10,463 nucleotides of DNA from Scenedesmus sp. ARA3 (GCA_004335835.1 RWJK01000192.1:971-11433), one strand, 5' to 3'; positions 1-8,445 are shown, numbered from the stretch's first letter. Notes: generated by a model from the letters alone, not told the origin. Numbers and translations: made by a program.

Positions 1-331
1 AAGTACAATGCAAGCACTCACTGAACCCTTCAAGAGCTGCACCCACCCTCCACCCTGGTGAGCCACGGCTCCTGCCATAAACGCCTTAAAAGGCTAATTT
101 ATGCGGTCAACGCTTCCTTGTTGCAAAATCTACATCAATTTGACTCGGAAGCCAGCTTGACTTTTGAGAGAGGGAATTTGCCAATGGGTCCTGGCACCAT
201 CTTAGATGGTATGATTTTTGCGCCCAGCCGGGTCGGCAGCTTGTCGGACTCAATGCAAGAGCGCTGATTTCAGCAGTCCAAGGTATGCATCGTGTGCTGC
301 CTGTTGCGTGCTGAAGGCATGTGTCACCGGC

Positions 332-643
332 TTATGGCTGTATATGTGTGTGTGGTGTCTCAGTGTGACAGCGAGTGTAAATGCAGTGTGGGGTACGGTT
401 ACGGATGACGCCAAACAGATCATCATGACATGATGGATGTTGTAGTTGAGTTGACAGCAGGTCCCAAGCAGTGACGATCCCTTTCGTGCTCATGTCCACC
501 ACAACCTCAGCTAGCGCGGGCTTGCGCAACAAATGAGGCGGTGCGCCATCGATGCTGCCCACCCAGCGACTGGCAAACACTAGCTTGGATCCGCACGTTT
601 GAATGGTAAATGACAGCTGAGTCAGCTCTGCTGCAGGCTGCAA
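332..643 (-). other. Unplaced minus-strand open frame, possible exon of another gene
   Basis: A 103-codon open frame whose composition differs from the CAG-driven open frames elsewhere: few Ala/Gln/Cys runs and a mixed hydrophobic pattern such as ALAEVVVDMSTKGIVTAWDL. That alternation resembles a beta-strand, turn, beta-strand unit. By eye it recalls the N2/N3 domains of copper amine oxidases, but no catalytic part is present and I cannot confirm the match. It is too short to be a complete protein of that kind. If real, it would be one exon of a minus-strand gene running off the left end, divergent from PAF1. I could not choose a splice donor or acceptor for it. The frame may also be open by chance. 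Confidence 0.2.
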
Positions 644-1212
644 CTCAGCTGTTTAGTGCTGTAGGCGCAGTACTGAATCATGCAGCTGATAGCTCATGAA
701 GGTCAGACGTCTTGACAGCTTAAAGCTTCCAGTGCCGTTGCCACCTTACCCCAGGTGCCGCAGGGAAGGCAGGGCTTACCCGTAAACCGCCACTGTTATG
801 TGTGTCAGCAGCTGTTCCAAAAGCCGCACGCTCACCGCAGCAGGCCTGCTACAATGTTGGAGTAACACGTGGGTAAATCTACTGATCACAGCCGATCAGT
901 GTTGCTTTGAGTATATTTGAGCAGCAGCTGTCACATCAGCTCAGGCACAATACAGCTCTGAGCAGCAGCAAAACTAGAAACATACAGGCTGCAATACATA
1001 GATACAAGTAACTTTCCTTGATAGTTTGAAGTTATCTGCTTGTAGACTGTGTTCGTTTGGCCAATCGGCACCTTTGTCAGCAGCACGCAGCAAGCAGCTA
1101 TGGCTTCGCGCTGATAGGTACTGCGTAGATACTTGGTCTAGCAGTTTGTAGCGAGGAGTGCCATGGCGCAAGTGGGGGCTCCACCGTTGCCACAGAAAGG
1201 GTAGGGCATCAG

Positions 1213-1233
1213 TGCTGCTGCTGCTGCTGCTGC
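1213..1233. repeat. (TGC)7 microsatellite
   Basis: Seven uninterrupted TGC units in the region upstream of PAF1. Shorter imperfect runs of the same triplet recur through the introns, so this is part of a genome-wide CAG/CTG style and not a local anomaly. Confidence 0.9.
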
Positions 1234-1448
1234 TTCAGTGTTGATAACCGTATTTCGGCCACAAGGCTGTCAGGGATCTAAGTGAGCCTACTTATATGGT
1301 CAAATTTAATTAGTTTGTTATTACGGAGTACCCAAGACAGCAGTGCTGCTGTGTATGGTTGATCTGCTACCATCAAACTGCTGTTGTGTTGCTGCTGTTG
1401 ATGCCGTTGCTATGATGATGCTATTATACCATGCTTTTCACTTGCAGG

Positions 1449-1505
1449 ATGGGCCCTCCAGCAGCCAGGCCTCACCATGCAGCAGACCCCAACCGGCACA
1501 GACAG
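1449..1505 (+). other. Tentative first coding exon of PAF1
   Basis: This 19-codon segment starts MGPPAARPHH and ends at CAG|GTGCTT, a usable donor in phase 0. The next proposed acceptor (GCCGCAG, ending at 1879) opens the PAF1 frame in the same phase, so the two join cleanly. PAF1 N-termini are disordered and Pro/Gln/His-rich in other species, which fits but proves little. Alternatives are in-frame ATGs inside the exon 2 frame, at about 1778 and 1809, with no upstream coding exon. Confidence 0.4.
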
Positions 1506-4500
1506 GTGCTTGCAGCCCCCAGCGTGCAGACAGTTGCACTTCTGAACAGCCTGCTCTTGCGTACAGAGCAACCACAGCAGCAGCTTCAATTGCTGATACG
1601 TGCAGCATGCCCCGCTGGGAGTGTGCAATGCTGCTGCCACCAAATCAGTTACAGCTGCAGCATGAGCTGCATGTCTTGCATGGCTTGAAACCCGCAGCAG
1701 CTCTGCAAGACACTTGTCTATCTGCGTTCATGCCTTAGTTGCGCTCCTGTGGGCCCTGCTGCAAGCAGCATTGCAGGATGCCTGGTTTTTGTTGTCTCAC
1801 TGCTATACGCATGTCTGCTGCACACTGTGCATTGCATAACCTGGCCGCACACTACTCCGTCTTCAACTTGGTGCCGCAGCATCATCAGCAGCACAAGGGC
1901 CGGCCGCCAGGCAGCAGCAGCGGTGCAGCAGCAGGCAGGCACCACAACAAGCAGCAGGCAGCGGCAGGCAGGCCCAGCAGCGCGGCAGCAGCAGCAGCAG
2001 CAGCGCAGGCGGGGCCTCCTGCGCCAGCAGTAGCAGCTGACGGCACAGCAGAGCTGGAGCGGTTGCGCAGGGACACTCCCTTCATCTGCAACATCCGCTT
2101 CAAGAATGACCTGCCTGAGGTGGGTGTGCTGCAGAGGTTGTGCTGCTGCTGCTGCTGCTGTTGTTGTGCAGAGCGTTATGTTAATATAGCATATTCGAGG
2201 CATGGCTCCAATGCACGTTATCTGTGCAATGGCAGAGTGGAGATCGAGCAGCCTCTGCATGCCAGATGCAGCACTTGAAAGCTGGCAGCAGCACAGACAG
2301 CAGCATGTGTTGCAGCTATGCGCACCCCACAAAGCAGAGCAGTAGCCGCCAGGCCGAAACACTGTTGCAGTGCATGCCACTTCAGCCACAACACATGCAG
2401 CTGTTGAGCTGTGTTAGGCTCCTTGAGCAGTAGACAACCTGCACACGAGAAGTGCACAAAGTACCGTCCTGGGCAGAGCTGAGCGTGCTGTTTGTGTGTT
2501 GTGGTGCTGTTGTTTCACCGCAGATCCCGTCAGACCCCAAGCTGCTGGTGTCCAGCTACGAGCCTGACAAGCTGTCGCGCTTCTTCCTCACAAGTATAGA
2601 GCAGCAGCCGCGCCGCGAGCTGCTGCTGCCAGCTGATGTGGGAGTCACCATAAGGTGCGGCCGCCGGCAGCAGTAGCAGCAGCAGCGCATTGCGGTAAGA
2701 CGTCTGCTCATACAAAGCAGCACAGATTGCTGCCAGGCCTCCGCCCTCAACGCTGCTGCTGCTCTGGTGAACTGTCGGATTCATGTGTGATCATCGCAAA
2801 TAGAGTTGCAACTCTTGACTCGGCCACTACTACATCACCCATTGTATACACACGCTGGTACCCGCTGCTGTGGTATCACCCTGTTCACACTCGCTAAGCG
2901 CCTTCAGCTTGATGGACCTGGAGCGCTGGAAGCTGCCATTGCCTGTTTCATACATCCGCTGGTTGTATGCTGCACATCGTTACCATGTGTACGTTGCTGC
3001 TGCGCCTGCAGCTTGATGGACCTGGAGCGCTATGATGTGCCACCGCTGCAGCCTGGGGAGCGGCGGCGGCTGGACCCTGCTGATGAGGCGCTGCTGCAGG
3101 TGCGAGGAGCTTTGGCTTCTACATGTCTGGTCAAACATGGTCAAACATGGTCAAATATGTCGTACTAGTACATGTGCACATGTGGCTTGTACAGGATGTA
3201 GTCAATACGGTGCTGTTGAGTTGCATCAGCGTTCCTTTTTGAGCTGATGTGCTGAGCATCGCCTGCCAGGTGTCCGCCCTCCCTATCCCATCTGTTCCTC
3301 TGCGCCCCCACCTCCGGCATTGCTGCTTCTCCTCAAACTCTTCTTCTCACCCTCTGCTGCTGTTTCTCCTGCAGGATGTGGACAGTCTGCCGGCTGCTGG
3401 CCAGGCAGTGTCACCGCTCAAGGTGAAGCGAGCTACAAAGGGCCAGGGGCCCTCATGGCTCATGGCCACCACATACCTCACCAGCAGCCAGGCAGGCGCA
3501 GGCGCGCGTGCAGCAGCAGCAGCAGCGGGCCGCTTCCAGCCGGCACAGCAGCAGGGGGAGCTGACTCGGGAGCAGCAGCTGGCTGACATTGAGGTGAGGA
3601 GTGTGGGATAATGTGCGGGGAAGCGGGGGGTGAGGAGGGATGTTTTTGGACTGGGGACTGTGGGGCAGGTCAGTCGTTGCTGATTGCCACGCATGGGAAC
3701 AGGTCGACACAATCCTCCTGCTTCCTGTCCTGTGGCTGTTGCAGCGCATGCGTTCAGCTTGCTGCCGCTGCCGCTGTTGCTGCTGCAGGGCACGTTCATT
3801 GCCGCGCAGCAGACCCCGGTGCACCCCACCAAGCCTGGCTTGAGCGTGGTGAGCAGCGTGCCCATCTTGCCGGACTTTGACTCCTGGGAGGACAAGTACG
3901 TCACGGTCAGCTTCGAAGAGGGAGACCCTGCACAGGACAGCAAGGCGCTGGGGCAGGTGGGTTGGTGGCTGGCTGTATGTGTTGATACGTTTTACATGTG
4001 TCGCATGCAAGGATGCCGTGCAAAATGGAAGGCTTGTATTGGTGAACTGCTGCTGCACAGTAGCATGACGGCAGCATGACACCGTGCCTGGCAAGCTTGT
4101 AGCGGTGGGTCCTGCAGACCCACCACTATGTGCTCATATGGATGGCAAGGTGGCAGGTGCATGCCCATGTCTGTGGTGTGTCCAGCAGGCTGCAGCTGTG
4201 CGTGATGACTGGATTGACATGTCACAGCTGCGTCTGCTCTGCTTGCAGCTCTACAGCAAGCGCCAGCAGGTGTGCATGTACATGTGCCGTGCCATCAAGC
4301 TCTGACAAGCTCCAACCCTCTCTGACTAACCCTCTGCTGCTGCCGCCGTGCCTGCAAACCCACCGCTGCAGGTGCGCGATCCCGAGCTGCGGGCGGCGCT
4401 GGTCTCTCACTGCATGATAAAGTCCTACCAGCCGCAGTCGGGCAGCGAGCCAGCGATGGGCCTGCTGGTGCCCCGTGCTGCTGCGGCTGCTGCTGCTGCT

Positions 4501-5347
4501 GGGCAGGCGCTGCCAGCTGGCAGCAGCGCGGAGGAGCTGGAGGGAGACTACAGCTGGGACTGCGAGTACAGCTTTGACCTCCTCGTGAGTCAACATACGC
4601 TGTTTGCGTGCATGCTTTGCCATGTAATGGTATAACGTGTAGTTGGTGTGATGGTGTGCACCGTGCTGGCTATGGCAGTCTTGCTGCTTGCTTTTGGCGT
4701 TGGCTTGCTGCTGCTTTTGATTGTGATGGCTACTCACTCTGCTGCCACCGCTTTCACCGCCACTTCCGCTACCACTGCTGCTGCTGCTGCGTCAGACGCG
4801 CGAGGGCCACAAGCCGCACGAGACGCTGCTGCTGGTCATGCGTGAGGACCGCGTGGGCTACTGCCAGTTTGACGGCCAGGTCAAGCTGCGCAAGCGCAAG
4901 CGCCAGCCCGGGGACGAGCCACGCCCAGAAAAGGTGCGGCGGCAGCTGTTGGCATGCATGTTTTCTTTGGATTTACTGTGTTTGAGGGCGTTCTTACGTG
5001 TATAGGAGCTACCTGGGAGCTGTCAGTGGCGCTTGCAGGATGCTTACCTTACTGCCGCCTTGCTGCGCATTCGCTGGTGCAGCTGGTGATGCGGATGCAC
5101 GTTGCTGCTGCATGCTTCACCTCGCTGAGCCGTAGCACACACCACCAGCACACATACTCGTGTCTAATGATGCTGTGTGTTGTTGTGTGTTGCCTCCCTG
5201 CCGCAGGCGTGCATCTACAACCGCGAGTTCAAGCCTGCGGAGCTGCAGGAGCGGCAGGCCAGGCAGATGGAGCTGGATGCAGCCCAGGAGGACATGTATG
5301 ATGAGGAAGAGGGGGTCGATGAGGTTGGCGAGGAAGAGGAGTACTGA
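1449..5347 (+). CDS. PAF1, RNA polymerase II-associated factor 1 (Paf1 complex subunit), ten exons
   Basis: PAF1 is a core subunit of the Paf1 complex, which travels with RNA polymerase II in the nucleus and supports elongation, histone H2B ubiquitination and H3K4/K36 methylation; the Arabidopsis homologue is ELF7/VIP2. Proposed exons: 1449-1505, 1880-2119, 2524-2654, 3012-3099, 3375-3593, 3789-3956, 4249-4269, 4372-4584, 4796-4933, 5207-5347. They give 471 residues and stop TGA; human PAF1 is 531. All introns are GT-AG and phase 0, except the intron between exons 3 and 4 (phase 2, splitting Ser143). Family blocks in order: FICNIRFKNDLPE-IPSDPK (about 87-105), LPADVGVTIS-LMDLERYDVP (about 134-152), LDPADEALL, PSWLMATTYLTS, VPILPDFDSW, MIKSY, YSWDCEYSFDLL, VKLRKRKR, and a C-terminal coiled/acidic tail ending EEEEY. 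Residues 20-80 are low-complexity Ala/Gln/Ser. Exons 3-10 are secure. Exon 1, chosen from an ATG with phase-0 splice sites, is tentative. Confidence 0.9.
2898..2927 (+). pseudogene. Partial duplicate of PAF1 exon 4 start with its splice acceptor
   Basis: Thirty bases here match 3002-3031 at 29 positions, at an offset of 104 bp. The copied piece includes the acceptor CAG and the first 20 bases of exon 4, which encode the end of Ser143 and LMDLER. The copy lies in the intron between exons 3 and 4. If the splicing machinery chose this copy (AG at 2906-2907), the frame would read LMDLERWKLPLPVSYIRWLY and then meet an in-frame TGA at 3014-3016, so it would truncate PAF1. The second copy continues into conserved sequence (YDVPPLQPGE...LDPADEALL), so that one is taken as the real exon. 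Confidence 0.85.
3129..3183. repeat. Three 10-bp tandem units followed by overlapping palindromes
   Basis: Three units of ggtcaaacat (3129-3138, 3139-3148, 3149-3158, the last with one change) run straight into a perfect 10-bp palindrome (3162-3171) and an overlapping perfect 14-bp palindrome (3170-3183, acatgtgcacatgt). All of this is inside the intron between exons 4 and 5. No function can be read from the sequence. Confidence 0.85.
4104..4124. repeat. Perfect 8-bp hairpin in the intron before the PAF1 microexon
   Basis: Arms ggtgggtc (4104-4111) and gacccacc (4117-4124) are perfectly complementary around a 5-nt loop. The stem is GC-rich and would form in the pre-mRNA. It lies about 125 nt upstream of the 21-nt exon, in an intron of 292 nt, so it could shorten the effective distance between splice sites or hide decoys. 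That role is only an inference. Confidence 0.8.
4249..4269 (+). other. 21-nt microexon of PAF1 (LYSKRQQ)
   Basis: Seven phase-0 codons lie between a strong acceptor (ctgctctgcttgcag) and the donor GTGTGC. Joining it to its neighbours gives DSKALGQ-LYSKRQQ-VRDPELRAALVS, which fills the place where plant homologues read roughly G-K-L-x(3)-IRD-x(5)-A. A longer version beginning at 4189 (acceptor ccagcag) would be 81 nt and also in frame, adding 20 residues (AAAVRDDWID...) that have no counterpart in the family as I recall it. I prefer the short form because its acceptor tract is better and the alignment is tighter. Confidence 0.65.
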
Positions 5348-5370
5348 AAAGACAGTTTTGCACATGGTAA

Positions 5371-5403
5371 ATGCACAACTGCGCACCTGCAAGCAATACT
5401 GGA
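5371..5403. repeat. 33-bp repeat, copy A (copy B at 5724-5756)
   Basis: Matches 5724-5756 at 29 of 33 positions in direct orientation. Copy A follows the real PAF1 stop by about 24 bp. Copy B follows the duplicated tail at 5540 by about 184 bp. The order (tail, then 33-mer) is the same in both places, so both pairs may come from one duplication that was later split by an insertion. Confidence 0.75.
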
Positions 5404-5522
5404 CCACGACTGAGCATACAGCTGCGGCTTGCAGGCTGAACACCTGCAGCAGCAGGCAGTGCGCTGCATTTTGTAAGGGAGTGTGCAGCACGATGATGAG
5501 GGAGGCAGGGGAAGTGGCTGGG

Positions 5523-5540
5523 GAGGAAGAGGAGTACTGA
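5523..5540 (+). repeat. Copy of the PAF1 C-terminal coding tail, stop included
   Basis: Identical over 18 bases to the real end of the coding sequence at 5330-5347, offset 193 bp. Read in its own frame it ends GEVAGEEEEY and a stop, very like the genuine GVDEVGEEEEY. Because 193 is not a multiple of three, it is not simple readthrough. It would need splicing around the first stop to be used. It is either a remnant of a tandem duplication or an alternative terminal exon. Confidence 0.75.
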
Positions 5541-5673
5541 GCGCCAGGGGTTGCAGCAGAGCTGCAGGCGGCATGCAGCGGCCTGGGGACTCCTCAGGAG
5601 GGCAGGCTGCCACCAGCGCGTGTGTGTTTTCGTTGCACTGGCCTCCCATGCGGTTATAAGCGCATGTGCTCAA

Positions 5674-5678
5674 TGTAA
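5674..5678 (+). promoter_or_regulatory. Polyadenylation signal TGTAA of PAF1
   Basis: TGTAA is the common chlorophyte polyadenylation signal, normally 10-20 nt before the cleavage site. This one is 327 bases after the PAF1 stop and is followed by A-rich sequence. A competing TGTAA stands at 5472-5476. Confidence 0.6.
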
Positions 5679-5723
5679 AATGACGAATTCTAGAAAAAGC
5701 CAGGATGCCGAAGCACGCTGATC

Positions 5724-5756
5724 ATGCACAGCTGCGCACCTTCAAGCAATGCTGAA
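5724..5756. repeat. 33-bp repeat, copy B
   Basis: Direct partner of 5371-5403 with four mismatches. It lies just beyond the likely PAF1 polyadenylation site, in sequence that has no other recognisable content. Confidence 0.75.
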
Positions 5757-6157
5757 TGTGCATCTGATTCCAGAATGCGAATCTACATCAGGTTGTGACT
5801 GATAATCTGCTCGGCAAGTACCTGTGACCCCTCTTTTCTAGCACCCCTGACGGTCCTCTGCAAGTCCTGGGAAAGAAAAATGGCCAGCATGAAAGCAGCA
5901 CTGCATCTCAGCAAAGTCGATCCTATGAATCACCCACAGCATCAAGGGGTCATTGAAAAATGTTACCAGCATGACAAGCATGCTATAGACCACAACTTCT
6001 GATCCACTACTATAACACTACAACTAGAAAGAAGCATAGCACTGCGTCATGCAGCACAGATGCCCTGCAGCATCATGCCTCTCTTGAATGGAAAAGTCAG
6101 CCGGAGTGCTGTTGCTGATTCAAACAATGCAGCCAACACTCAATGAGCTGCGAACAC

Positions 6158-6212
6158 GAGCCTGCTGTGCTGTGCAGCTGAACAAACAGGAGCCGACTGT
6201 GCTGTACAGCTG
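6158..6212. repeat. Imperfect tandem pair, 23-bp units
   Basis: Units at 6158-6180 and 6190-6212 agree at 20 of 23 positions with a 32-bp period. Both end in cagctg. They lie in otherwise unassigned intergenic sequence. Confidence 0.7.
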
Positions 6213-7643
6213 CGGAAATCACCCCTGAAGAAAACATAAGGTTTGTGCCACCACCGCTGTGCAGCAACAGCTTGCAGGGCAAAGTGTTGGGCGAGGTGTT
6301 GTCCATCATACCAGCCAGCTGCGCCAGCAGGGCTGGTGCACCACAGCTGATGCCGAGAGCCTGCCTTGACCCCGCATGTCACGACATGATAATGCTGTAC
6401 ATACGCGGCGTCACTCACAGGAAGTGGCAGGCGCAGCACAGCGCAGCAGCAGCATAGCAAGTAGTCATGCAGTACTGTGAGGCCACAGCGCTGCATGCTT
6501 GCTGTAAGGCATCAAAGCTGGTCTTGCATCCACAACATGCGCTAAACCGAACTGCGGCAGTGAAACCTGAGCATAGACAAGCGTGTACAGCAATCATGTA
6601 GCTATGATCCACGGTACAAGTGGTGGATGCATATGCTCAGGTCACTTGCCACTGACACAACCACGGCAGGGCAAGTGTGACATCTTGCACACTGGCGTAA
6701 AAGGGCACCAGTCACACACAAACATGTGTCAGCGTGACGTGCCACCCATCTGGTGACCAATGCCTGCACCACATGCACTCAAGGCTAAAAGACGCCCGCA
6801 CTGGCTGCAAAACATAAGACAACATGGCCACAAAGGAAAGAGCATCACGCAACAGCCGCCGGCTTGGATGGCACTTTAACAAGCAGTCATCACGCATGGC
6901 AGCCGGGCGGCCACTGGCACTTCGCTGGTCACGTGTCCAGCTGGTGTCAGGCGTCAGACTGCCTGCGGTTGCAGTCACAAGGACGGTGTGAGATTCCCGC
7001 AACACAAACAGATGCACGGAGCAGCGCAGCGCTGCACAGCCGACACTGAGCAGGCATATCCTTACGCAGAGTCAGCAAACAGTCACTAGATGTCACTAAA
7101 GCTGGCAGCAGGAGACCTCACATGGCGGCTGTGTAAATGCCACCGTGCTTGCAGCAGCATTTGCAGCACATGCAAGCTCGTGCATGGCATTCAGACCGCC
7201 AGGAAAAGGCTGTACAGACATGCAGAACACTATACGCTGCGACACGATGCCACGTTGCGGAAACCCTGCTGCTAATGTAGCCAGCGAATCACTGTCAATC
7301 AGTGCTCTCTCAGTGTGTAGAGCTGTACCTGTATACCCCGATCCGGCCTGACTCAACCGCAGTCCACTCACATGTCACTCCCTAAACCTTGCTGATACCA
7401 AATACAAAGGCCGCACATGTTTCCTGCAGGGACCGCCCCCGGCACCACACGCAAGACGGCCGCCATCTGCTGCAACCTCGCCGCCGCCAGCTGCAACAGC
7501 GCTAGCATGCAAGGCATGCATGAAGGCTGTCAGGCCCGCCTTCACAGCAGCTACAGCTGCTTGTGCATGCCTGCAGTGGGGCTGCGCTCAGAAGCCCTGC
7601 TGCGCTTGCAGGAACCACCTCCTAGCAGTTTGCTATGCGGTGC

Positions 7644-8241
7644 TTACTTTTTCTTCTTGCTGCCCTGGACAGCAACACCCGCTGTGGTGACGCCGCCCAC
7701 TTTGGCGTGCAGGTCCTCACAGGCAGACTCGTTGAAGGGCAGCTTGGGGTGCTTGTTCTCCCAGTGAAGCTGCATGAGCAGCAGGAAGCAGCAGTGCAGA
7801 GGGTTTGGGCGTTGCATGGCAGAAGGGGTTGACATGAGACCTGCACACTCACCCCTGCTTCCAGCAACATGGATCTACATGCTGTGACATGCACAGCACC
7901 AGCAGAGGCACGTTGTACACAGCAAAGCGGTCACTGAAGGGCGGCAGATACACTGCAGCAGACAGCCACTGGAGCCACAGCACAGCAGCAGGTTGCTGGT
8001 ATAGAGTGCATCCTGCTGAACAACGCAGGTCTTTGAAGACCATTGCTACCTCACACACCTGCATACTCTTCAAGTCTGGTGCTGCCGTCATGCAGATAGG
8101 ACACTTGTATTTGGCGTGGCCAACAGCGCCTCCCTTGCGGTCCTGCAGGCCTGCCTTGCCGCCGCCCATGTTCGTCGTGGCAGCATGGACCTTTGCCTTG
8201 ATTTCAGCGGCCGTGTGCTTGGCGGGCTTTGCCTTCCCCAT
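7644..8241 (-). CDS. Small C2H2 zinc-finger protein, two exons, 102 residues
   Basis: Exons on the minus strand are 8241-8059 (61 codons) and 7769-7644 (41 codons plus TAA), separated by a 289-bp GT-AG intron in phase 0. The protein begins MGKAKPAKHTAAEIK, a short basic segment. It carries Cys47-x2-Cys50 in KYKCPICMTAAPDLKSMQ and His63-x4-His68 in LHWENKHPKLPF, a C2H2 pattern (12 residues between the pairs). It ends in the basic tail GSKKKK. The intron falls between the Cys pair and the His pair, so both exons are needed for a working finger; this supports the model strongly. The arrangement resembles the small conserved single-finger proteins of eukaryotes (plant At2g23090-like, animal ZNF706-like), whose function is poorly known. 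Nuclear nucleic-acid binding is an inference. An in-frame ATG at 8313 would add 24 residues; I chose the inner one because the family start is basic and short. Confidence 0.8.
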
Positions 8242-8445
8242 GATGAAAGTGGAGGCCTCGCTAGCTTGAACTTGATGCAGTAATTGTGAGGCCGAGCTCA
8301 ACGTGGCGGGCACGCCAAAGCCACAGCTGGTTAGGCCGACTACTTGACTAAGAACGACCGTGGAGAACTAGGCCTCCACTTCGGTTTGGTGGCCGACGGG
8401 TTCTGGATGGCGAGTGCCCTTGATGACAGCTCTTCAGCATGGCTG

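Larger units (their letters stand above)
1..1448. other. Upstream region without a confident gene
   Basis: I see no gene here that I can defend. It contains one unplaced minus-strand open frame (332-643, listed separately), a perfect short dyad at 421-435 (7-bp arms, 1-nt centre), a dyad at 881-900 (7-bp arms, 6-nt loop), a G-box-like CACGTG at 866-871 and a seven-unit TGC run at 1213-1233. The stretch up to about 180 is less rich in CAG/CTG than the rest of the window. The right-hand part should contain the promoter and 5'UTR of the PAF1 gene. A good 3' splice site (pyrimidine-rich, ending CAG at 1445-1447) just before the proposed ATG suggests a 5'UTR intron, but I cannot place its donor. 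Confidence 0.5.
5348..5690 (+). other. PAF1 3'UTR (approximate end)
   Basis: This runs from the PAF1 stop to just past TGTAA at 5674-5678. It contains a second copy of the last-exon tail: 18 identical bases at 5330-5347 and 5523-5540, each ending in GAG TAC TGA, with weaker similarity extending upstream. An earlier TGTAA at 5472-5476 could give a shorter transcript. The cleavage position is estimated, not seen. Confidence 0.55.
5691..7643. other. Intergenic stretch without a supported gene
   Basis: Nearly 2 kb in which I find no recognisable protein. Open frames exist on both strands, but none shows family motifs and most are short. One minus-strand candidate exon (open from 6360 down to a stop at 6097, with an AG at 6361-6362 and a consensus GTGAGT donor at 6413-6418 bounding a 58-bp intron) is described under findings. 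A 23-bp imperfect tandem pair lies at 6158-6180 and 6190-6212. The right end must include the 3'UTR of the zinc-finger gene. I found no minus-strand TGTAA (plus TTACA) in 7000-7643, so its polyadenylation signal is not identified. Confidence 0.5.

Noticed and set aside
196..210. Short hairpin (6-bp arms, 3-nt loop) as an intrinsic terminator
   Set aside because: There is no adjacent gene end, the stem is weak, and intrinsic terminators of this type are not expected in nuclear algal DNA.
866..871. CACGTG as a light-responsive G-box promoter element
   Set aside because: A single 6-bp match nearly 600 bp from the putative start is expected by chance; only noted within the upstream region.
1718..2389. 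223-codon minus-strand open frame rich in Cys, Ala and Leu
   Set aside because: It is the antisense of PAF1 exon 2 and its flanking CTG-rich intron. The Cys/Ala runs come from the repeated triplet, and no domain is visible.
3745..3788. Alternative earlier acceptor for PAF1 exon 6 (gttgcag ending at 3744)
   Set aside because: It would add 44 nt, not a multiple of three, and break the frame before the conserved VPILPDF block.
3453..4094. 213-codon minus-strand open frame
   Set aside because: It is antisense to PAF1 exons 5 and 6, which encode conserved family blocks. The frame is rich in Cys, Gln and Arg runs from triplet repeats.
4222..4737. 171-codon minus-strand open frame
   Set aside because: It covers PAF1 exons 7 and 8 in antisense, with Ser and Gln runs and no recognisable motif.
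6712..7371. Minus-strand open frames in the intergenic stretch as genes
   Set aside because: Short frames without family motifs, splice support or compositional contrast to neighbours.
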